Part shown: positions 57,240 to 64,000 of the stretch, piece after piece
How positions within the stretch are numbered: position 1 is the first letter of the stretch
Layout of the letters: each line of letters opens with the position of its first letter
NCBI RefSeq assembly: GCF_000830505.1
Contig: NZ_JXOK01000004.1
Location: 124,001-188,000 of the forward strand
Source: Vibrio mytili
Lineage (GTDB): Bacteria > Pseudomonadota > Gammaproteobacteria > Enterobacterales > Vibrionaceae
Length of the DNA: 64,000 bases
Reading direction: 5' to 3'
Made by a program: the position numbers and the translations under genes
Notes under the pieces: generated by a model
The model's database searches: none
Told to the model about the DNA's origin: nothing
Seen by the model: the letters and a program-made list of their open reading frames with translations, nothing else

Positions 57240-60200
57240 ATGATTAGCGCAATTATTCGTTGGTCCATCAATAACCGCGTTATGGTACTGATCGCGACGA
57301 TCGTGCTGGTATTAGCCGGACTTTATAGTGTAAAAAACACACCTGTCGATGCTATTCCAGACTTGTCTGATGTACAGGTCATCATAAAAACAAGCTACCC
57401 GGGACAAGCCCCTCAAGTCGTAGAAGATCAAGTCACCTATCCGCTCACAACGGCAATGTTAGCGGTTCCGGGCGCAGAAACCGTCCGTGGCTATTCATTC
57501 TTTGGCGACTCGTACGTTTATATCATTTTTAACGATGATACCGACATGTACTGGGCTCGTTCTCGTGTTTTGGAATACTTAAGCCAAGTTGCACCGAAAT
57601 TGCCACCCAGTGCGAAACCAACATTGGGGCCTGATGCAACGGGTGTTGGCTGGGTCTACAGTTATGTCCTACAAGACAAAACGGGTCAACACGACCTTGC
57701 TGAACTGCGCAGTTTCCAAGATTGGTTTTTAAAATACGAACTGCAAACCGTTGATGGCGTATCTGAAGTCGCAACCGTTGGCGGCATGGTGAAGCAATAT
57801 CAGGTTCAAATCGACCCAGCTAAATTACGTGCCTATAACCTCACCTTGCAGCAAGTCAACATGGCGATCCAAAATGGTAACCAAGAGACTGGCGCCTCGG
57901 TTGTCGAAGTGGCAGAAGCTGAGCACATGGTTCGAACCACAGGCTATTTGACGAGCATCGAAGACATTGAATCCTTGCCTTTAAAAGTGACCGAGAAAGG
58001 TACACCGCTGCTGTTAGGTGACATTGCCGACATCAACTTAGGTCCACAAATGCGCCGTGGTATCTCAGAGTTGAATGGCGAAGGTGAGGCAGTCGGCGGT
58101 GTTATCGTCATGCGTTATGGAGAAAACGCGAGCGCAGTCATCCACAAGGTCAAAGAAAAGCTTAATGATTTACAGGCCAGCTTGCCTGATGGTGTGGAAA
58201 TCGTTCCAACTTACGATCGTTCAACTCTGATCAATGCTGCGGTGGACAACTTATGGAAAAAGCTTGCCGAAGAATTCATCGTTGTCGCGGTCGTTTGTGC
58301 GTTGTTCCTGTTCCACATCCGTTCATCCTTGGTCATCGCTCTGAGCTTACCGGTCGGCATTTTATCCGCCTTCATCATCATGCATTCTCAAGGCATTAAC
58401 GCCAACATCATGTCACTGGGTGGGATAGCCATTGCCATCGGAGCCATGGTTGACGGAGCGATTGTCATGATCGAGAACGTCCACAAACACATCGAGCGAA
58501 CACCGTTAACGGATGAAAACCGTTGGCAGGTGATTAGCAAAGCGGCAGAAGAAGTCGGTGCACCGCTGTTCTTCTCACTGCTTATCATCACGTTAAGTTT
58601 TGTTCCGGTGTTTGCGCTCGAAGGACAAGAAGGCAAAATGTTCTCGCCTCTCGCCTTTACGAAAACCTACGCCATGGCATCAGCCGCCGCGCTTGCGATC
58701 ACACTTGTACCCGTTTTAATGGGTTACTTTATTCGGGGAAAAGTGCTTCCTGAACACAAAAACCCAGTGAACCGTAGTTTGGTTGCGCTTTATCGCCCAT
58801 TGTTAAACCTAAGCTTAAAGTATCCCAAAGCGATGATCGTCCTCGCACTTGGGCTCATGGCGTCAGCATACTACCCAACGAGTCAATTGGGCAGTGAGTT
58901 CATACCACCGCTGGATGAAGGCGATTTGATGTACATGCCAACCACTTATCCAGGAATTTCTATTGGTAAAGCGCGTGAATTACTGCAACAAACCAACAAG
59001 TTGATCAAAACGGTACCTGAAGTAAAAACCGTTTGGGGCAAAATTGGTCGTGCAGAAACCGCGACAGATCCCGCTCCATTGACGATGATCGAAACCGTGA
59101 TTCAGTTTAAACCAAGAGAAGAATGGCGCGAGGGGGTAACCACAGAGTCACTGCGCAAAGAGTTCGATGCGCTGATCCAGTTCCCTGGGTTGACGAATGC
59201 TTGGGTTATGCCCATTAAGACTCGTATCGATATGCTAGCGACCGGTATTAAAACCCTATCGGGATCAAAATTGCGGGGCCAGATCTCAAGGAAATTGAAA
59301 AAATTGGCGCTCAGTTGGAGCCTATTTTAAATGGTGTTGATGGCACGTCATCGGTTTATGCTGAGCGTGTAGCTGGGGGCCGCTATGTCACAATAGACAT
59401 CAAGCGTCGCGTTGCCGCTCGTTATGGACTCAATATCAAAGATGTTCAGCAAGTCATTTCTACTGCGGTTGGTGGGATGAACGTAGGTGAAACAATCGAA
59501 GGCCTAGAACGGTACCCGATTAACGTTCGCTACCCACAAGATTATCGGGATTCTGTCGTCAAACTGCAAAATTTACCACTCGTTACACCAAACGGCGCTC
59601 GCATTGCTCTCGCAGATGTGGCCGACATTCGCTACGAAGATGGACCACCGATGATTAAGACCGAAAATGCACGTCCTAACGGTTGGGTATTCGTCGATAT
59701 TGACGGACGCGATCTCGGCTCATATGTCGTCGAAGCACAACAAGCTGTCTCTGATCAACTGGTCCTGCCGACTGGCTATTCGATCGCATGGTCGGGTCAG
59801 TATGAATATATGGAGCGAGCCAAAGACCGTTTGAGCATCGTGGTCCCTATCACCATCGTAATCATCATGATGCTGCTTTATTTCAGCTTCCGCCGGATAG
59901 GTGAAGTCCTGATCATCATGCTGACACTGCCTTTAGCGATGGTGGGAGGCTTGTGGCTCATGCATTACCTCGGCTACAACTTCTCCATTGCTGTGGGAGT
60001 CGGATTTATCGCTCTGGCAGGTGTCGCCGTCGAAATTGGGGTCATTATGCTCGTGTACCTCAACCAAGCCTGGCACCACAAAAAGCTCGACGCTCAAGAG
60101 AAAAAAGAATCACTAAACCTGAACGATCTGACCAACGCGATTCGTGAAGGTGCGGGCTTACGTGTGCGTCCAGTAATGATGACCGTACTCACCGTAATCA

Positions 60201-60376
60201 TTGGTCTCATACCAATCATGTACGGTGAAGGAACCGGATCACAAGTGATGCAGCGTATCGCAGCGCCGATGATTGGTGGCATGGCGTCAGCGCTTCTGCT
60301 CACCCTGCTGGTGTTGCCAGCGATCTTCAAGCTGTGGAAAAAGCGCGAAGTGAAAAATCAATCACACCCTAAATAA
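57240..60376 (+). pseudogene. cusA: CusA-like heavy-metal RND efflux pump, frameshifted in this sequence
   Basis: Proton-driven inner-membrane pump of the HME-RND group for Cu(I)/Ag(I). It begins [20 protein letters not shown], with [20 protein letters not shown], and has the transmembrane proton-relay region [13 protein letters not shown] and the C-terminal RND helices (MLLYFSFRRIGEVLIIM). The frame breaks at about 59254-59256: [14 protein letters not shown] deviates, and the other frame gives [10 protein letters not shown]. Adding one C (CCC to CCCC) gives [20 protein letters not shown] and a 1045-residue protein, the normal CusA size. GAGGGATAATT lies before the ATG. It is 2 bases after cusB. 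Confidence 0.93.
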
Positions 60377-60442
60377 CTAAACAATCAGCGCCATTGTGTA
60401 TTTATCAATGGCGCATTACTGATGAAATGTAAGGACATTACG

Positions 60443-61024
60443 ATGAAAAAGACACTAATCGCACTTACTCTGACTATAGCTTCTGGTAGCGTCTTGGCTG
60501 AAATGGATCACTCAAATATGAACCATGACGCTATGTCTGTAGAAGGTATGTCTGTAGAAAACATGCCTATGGAGAATATGCAAAGTGAAAGCATGCCTAT
60601 GGATCATTCAAAAATGGATCACTCAAGTATGGGCGGAATGCCAGGCATGTCTGCGGTAGGCATGCCAGCTACTGGGGCCAAGCCCGACAAGGTGATCCAC
60701 GTTATCTTGAGTGATGACATGAAAATTACATTCAAAAAAGAGGTAAAAATCGAACCGAACGACGTGGTCCAATTCGTGGTTATGAATACAGGCAAGATCA
60801 ACCATGAGTTCACGATTGGTTCAGCGCAAGAACAACGTGAACATCGAGAAATGATGAAAACTATGGCTGGTGATCATATGCATGACACTGGTAATGCTGT
60901 CACCGTCGCGCCAGGCAAAGCGAAACAGTTGCTGTGGCACTTCCACGGTGACAATAATGTTGAGTTTGCTTGCAACATTCCTGGCCACGCAGAGGCAGGA
61001 ATGATCAAAAAAGTGAAATTGTAA
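60443..61024 (+). CDS. Met/His-rich cupredoxin, periplasmic copper protein
   Basis: Last gene of the copper operon, 193 residues from the ATG at 60443 with an AAGGA site; the frame at 60422 is longer but without a site. Signal peptide (IALTLTIASGSVLA), then a Met/His-rich region (MDHSNMNHDAMSVEGM and repeats) that should bind copper. A plastocyanin-like domain has type 1 ligands visible as His in INHEFTIGSA, and Cys, His and Met in FACNIPGHAEAGM. It is a copper carrier or scavenger resembling CopI-type proteins of Vibrio. A terminator follows. Confidence 0.9.
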   Translation: MKKTLIALTLTIASGSVLAEMDHSNMNHDAMSVEGMSVENMPMENMQSESMPMDHSKMDHSSMGGMPGMSAVGMPATGAKPDKVIHVILSDDMKITFKKEVKIEPNDVVQFVVMNTGKINHEFTIGSAQEQREHREMMKTMAGDHMHDTGNAVTVAPGKAKQLLWHFHGDNNVEFACNIPGHAEAGMIKKVKL

Positions 61025-61055
61025 GCACGCTATCCTTGTACCTGAACGAGAACGC

Positions 61056-61083
61056 AAATAGGAGCACTTCACTGCTCCTATTT
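61056..61083 (+). terminator. terminator of the copper operon
   Basis: AAATAGGAGCA and TGCTCCTATTT, an 11-bp stem, loop CTTCAC, followed by ATTTC. It lies 31 bases after the cupredoxin stop. Confidence 0.85.
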
Positions 61084-61277
61084 ATTTCGAGAAGTCGCAT
61101 CCTCTGTCGGAAAGTAACCAGACCTCATATCGAGTCATGGAACCTTGAACGATTTCTTCGGCAAACCACTAATCCTCCTTCGCTCTCAGCCCCCGACTGA
61201 TTATCGCAAGGGTGATATGTCACCAACGGTGTTTTGATAACGTTATCATTCCAATACGCATCGAAACGGAAATTAGA

Positions 61278-62360
61278 ATGACTAAACGTCACGAAGCACA
61301 ACAACAATTTGAAGAAAGTAATGCCAATTTGATTGTTGGTAACAAGGCTCACTGCCCCATATCGCCAAAACAACTCGCCTTAACCACGAGTCACTCACCT
61401 TATGTCATTCAAACATTCAAAAGTGGGTTAACGGCAGAAGTCTATCGTGTCCGCTTTAACGGAAAGGACTACACGTTAAAGAAAAAGCGCCCGATACCTC
61501 TCGTACAAAACCTTGATGGTCAGTTCTCTTTTCTTAATGAGGTGCAACGCCGCTCTGATTTTCAAAAGCTTAAAGATGATCCCAATACATCTCAAGCATT
61601 CAGGTGTATCGTGGAGACAGTGTATGCAGATTATCGCCTGGGTATAATCTTGTCCGAATGGATTGAAGGTGAACCTATCAGTGAGCTTACTCCTTCGCTG
61701 CTATCGCAACTTTTTTCTACCTTGATTGAGAGCGAAAAAGTCGGCTTGTTCGAATGGGATTTAAGTTCTGGTAATTTATTAGTTGATAGTAACGAGAGGT
61801 TATGGCTGTTTGATTTCGGTTATATGTATCCATTTGATCCGTTGACTGAATATAATAGTGATGGCATTACAGCGCCGTTATTCCAGTTTTGCGAACGCTT
61901 TGAGACCCGCTTCTTATCTGGTTGGATTCTGGACCATGATTGTTCACGACATCAGTCTTTAACGATATTCCATCACGTCAAACACGCAGCCGTAGGTGCA
62001 CTGGAGAACAAGATTGCATGGTTGCGAGCAAATCATGCTGATAGAACCATCATTGACGTCACTCAGTCGTTGAAAGCACGATACCTTCTCGCACTTGAAA
62101 ACCATGACGAACTGGAAAGGCTGTTTACTGTTGAGATGTTTCGCTCCAATGTACTGGATATTGAGGATGATCTGAGTGGCAAAAGCTGTACGCCCACGAC
62201 CGTTAAGCGAGTGAATACGGTTCTTGAGATGATAGAAAACGACTATCCACTACTCAAAGAGCAAGGTGCGCTGCATTTTCACAATAAAGATAAAAGCAAA
62301 CAAGAGTTGATTGAGTCGTATCAGAAAAAGTGGCACTTAGTAAAACAGTATCAGCTTTAG
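61278..62360 (+). CDS. atypical protein/small-molecule kinase-like protein
   Basis: A 360-residue protein from the ATG at 61278; the frame open from 61212 has no site. Kinase landmarks are present in unusual form: a loop SGLTAEVYRVRF, a Lys-rich strand DYTLKKKRPIPL, a catalytic loop EWDLSSGNLLVD in which HRD is replaced by EWD, and WLFDFGYMYPF as the DFG. Hence it is closer to choline/aminoglycoside or lipopolysaccharide kinases than to Hanks kinases. Its substrate is unknown. It follows the copper operon terminator, so it is probably a separate unit. It is convergent with the reductase gene. Confidence 0.8.
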   Translation: MTKRHEAQQQFEESNANLIVGNKAHCPISPKQLALTTSHSPYVIQTFKSGLTAEVYRVRFNGKDYTLKKKRPIPLVQNLDGQFSFLNEVQRRSDFQKLKDDPNTSQAFRCIVETVYADYRLGIILSEWIEGEPISELTPSLLSQLFSTLIESEKVGLFEWDLSSGNLLVDSNERLWLFDFGYMYPFDPLTEYNSDGITAPLFQFCERFETRFLSGWILDHDCSRHQSLTIFHHVKHAAVGALENKIAWLRANHADRTIIDVTQSLKARYLLALENHDELERLFTVEMFRSNVLDIEDDLSGKSCTPTTVKRVNTVLEMIENDYPLLKEQGALHFHNKDKSKQELIESYQKKWHLVKQYQL

Positions 62361-62520
62361 CTGAATAAAATTTCAGATGGCTGACTAAGCGGGTAAATTC
62401 CCCAAGGTGAAGGATAACCTTTTTATTCCCATTCCAAAATCAAGCTACGCTATGATACGAAGTCGTAGCTTGATCAAAGCCAAAGAGTGACCAAGACATT
62501 GCTTCCGTTGCGCAGCCCTT

Positions 62521-63855
62521 TCACCGCATCACAAACAGCTCTTCATGGTAATGATGCTCAGTATCAAATTGATACGCTTTTAGTTGCATTTTCAATGCTT
62601 GTGAGAATGATTCTGGACCGCAAAAAACCAGTTCATAACCTGTTAAGTCTCCGCAACGTTTTACGATCCGTTCCGCATTAAGTCTTGGTGACGACTGGGT
62701 ATCAATCACGCTCAAATCCACCCTTGCTTGGTACGCAGCGTGCCAAAGCTCATCCAGCAACTGGCTATCAAGTCCGCGACAACAATAAAATAAGTGCGCT
62801 GGCTGATGTGAGCTCCGCTCTTTTAATGTCGCGAGAATTGCGAAGAAAGCCGCAACCCCTACCCCACCAGCAACCCAAACCTGAGGTTTGCTGACGTCGA
62901 ATTCCAAACGTCCATAAGGCCCTTCCAAAGTGACGTTATCACCGGGTTTTACTCGTTGGTATAAACCAGTCGAAAAATCCCCTAGCTCTTTGATTAAGAA
63001 CTTCAGTTCAGGGTCAGAGCTTGCCGAAGCAATCGTAAATGGGTGGGGATCTTCATCACCAAAGCGCACATAGGCAAATTGCCCCGCTTTATGCCCTTGC
63101 CAACTTTCTGTCGGCGTGAGAACTAATTCCATCACCCCGGCTTGGGAGAAAAAGCGCGTTGACTTAACCCGCATGGGATGACGATTCGCACGGCCGACGA
63201 ACCCAAGCAAACTGTAAACCGCGGCCGCAGACCCTAGCAAGGCAAATACCCAAACAATAACATAAATAGGCTCACCCCAATATGCGCGCTTAATCATTAG
63301 TACCGAGTGAACCACTAGCATCAAGTAAGCTACGGCCATCAATCGATGGGATAGTTTGAAGGGTCTATACTTTACGACGGTCCAAAGTGAAATACCAACC
63401 AAGACCAATAATAAGTAGAAGCCCCACTCCCCAAAATTCATCGCAACATCACGCAAATCTGCTATCCAGGCTTCCCACCCTTGAAGGTTATGACCCGCAG
63501 GCCCAGCACCGGTAAACTTGACAGGTTTCTCCAAAAATCCTGACTCAATCAACCATGTGGGTATTTGATACAACGCCCAATGTAGAACCGCTACGCTAAC
63601 GCCTGAAATGCCCAACCATTTATGGAGTCTATACGCTTTGTCTAGGCCACGAGTCCATCGTTCAATCGCGGGCAATCGCAATGCCAAAACCATCGCTACC
63701 GACATTAAAACCAATGCAACCATGCCTGAATATTGGGTTAGCGCTGAACGCCAACGGAAGAATTGAGTCGATGATAGGAGCTGCGGTTCAGATATCAGCC
63801 ACAACACTGACACAATCGCTATTAATACAAACACAAAATTCCGTACCGTTTTCAT
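62521..63855 (-). CDS. ferric reductase-like transmembrane oxidoreductase (FRE/NOX type)
   Basis: A 444-residue protein: six or so membrane helices with paired histidines (LHKWLGISGVSVAVLHWALY, then LSHRLMAVAYLMLVVHSVLM) that bind heme. An FAD domain follows (HPFTIASASSDPELKFLIKE, VTLEGPYGRLEF), then an NAD(P) domain (VWVAGGVGVAAFFAILATLK, ELVFCGPESFS). It moves electrons from NAD(P)H across the membrane to iron or oxygen. The ATG at 63855 (MKTVRNF) is chosen over the frame start at 63876. It is convergent with the kinase gene. A metal reduction role next to the copper genes is possible but unproven. Confidence 0.9.
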   Translation of the reverse strand: MKTVRNFVFVLIAIVSVLWLISEPQLLSSTQFFRWRSALTQYSGMVALVLMSVAMVLALRLPAIERWTRGLDKAYRLHKWLGISGVSVAVLHWALYQIPTWLIESGFLEKPVKFTGAGPAGHNLQGWEAWIADLRDVAMNFGEWGFYLLLVLVGISLWTVVKYRPFKLSHRLMAVAYLMLVVHSVLMIKRAYWGEPIYVIVWVFALLGSAAAVYSLLGFVGRANRHPMRVKSTRFFSQAGVMELVLTPTESWQGHKAGQFAYVRFGDEDPHPFTIASASSDPELKFLIKELGDFSTGLYQRVKPGDNVTLEGPYGRLEFDVSKPQVWVAGGVGVAAFFAILATLKERSSHQPAHLFYCCRGLDSQLLDELWHAAYQARVDLSVIDTQSSPRLNAERIVKRCGDLTGYELVFCGPESFSQALKMQLKAYQFDTEHHYHEELFVMR

Positions 63856-64000
63856 GCTCGTCACCCTCACAACCACCTTTATTCTATTTTAGCTCTTCTA
63901 ACGTCAATATACGTAAAGTTGCGTAAATCCTGTGCATATTTCTACAGAAAATGGACAGAGATTTAACAGGCCAGATAACCGTGAATCGCTATAGTACCGA

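Noticed and set aside
1..64000. Prophage, integron, insertion sequence, CRISPR or defence island
   Set aside because: No transposase, integrase, attC-like repeats, phage structural gene or regularly spaced repeat was seen; the tandem repeats found are short and have no spacers.

Overview
The window looks like a piece of a Vibrio chromosome, most likely of the Harveyi clade and probably the second chromosome. The clues are the betI-betB-betA-proX-proW-proV osmoprotectant cluster in its Vibrio order, and the general protein style. The replicon and clade are inferences from memory of gene order. No rRNA, tRNA, insertion sequence, prophage or CRISPR array was seen. This is mostly metabolic and transport accessory DNA.

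Layout. 1-621 is the end of a stomatin/slipin gene. 700-7606 is the choline-to-glycine-betaine operon and its ABC importer, led by the repressor gene betI. 8206-9773 is a membrane diguanylate cyclase. 9946-17041 holds a drug/metabolite exporter, an MFS exporter with a divergent LysR regulator, a YegS-like lipid kinase and a cis/trans fatty-acid isomerase. 17171-28069 is a nitrate assimilation block: nitrate reductase on the minus strand, and siroheme synthase/nirB/nirD/nitrate transporter/phosphatase-kinase/NarL-type regulator on the plus strand. Two sigma-54 promoter matches sit between the divergent arms. 28284-29921 is a lipid A phosphoethanolamine transferase behind a PmrA-type box. 30253-43795 is a mixture of small conserved proteins, a BenE/SutR-like pair with two palindromic operators, a probable unannotated small RNA, a glutaredoxin, an M23 endopeptidase, transporters and two His-rich secreted proteins. 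44108-48109 holds a PhzF enzyme and a HlyD/ABC exporter. 48866-53135 encodes a very large formate dehydrogenase fused to an NAD(P)H:acceptor module. 53249-61083 is a copper efflux operon (TolC-like, CusB with two CusF domains, CusA, Met-rich cupredoxin) behind a MerR/CueR-type promoter. 61278-63855 is an atypical kinase and a ferric-reductase-like protein.

Sequence quality. Seven genes are interrupted by one-base frameshifts (proX, the diguanylate cyclase, nitrate reductase, the M23 peptidase, formate dehydrogenase, cusB, cusA). In six, restoring one C/G to a short C/G run restores the full-length family protein. The seventh is one A too many in an A run. So many fresh, identical lesions point to systematic sequencing or assembly error rather than gene decay. 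I describe these genes as probably intact in the organism.

Best leads for new biology: the small RNA locus at 33568-33698 with superimposed sigma-70 and sigma-54 promoter motifs; a tail-anchored PP2C phosphatase/Ser-Thr kinase fusion inside the nitrate block; the paired palindromes of the benE/XRE region; an unlisted 44-residue protein at 34578-34712; and a CusB whose second CusF domain has lost a methionine ligand.
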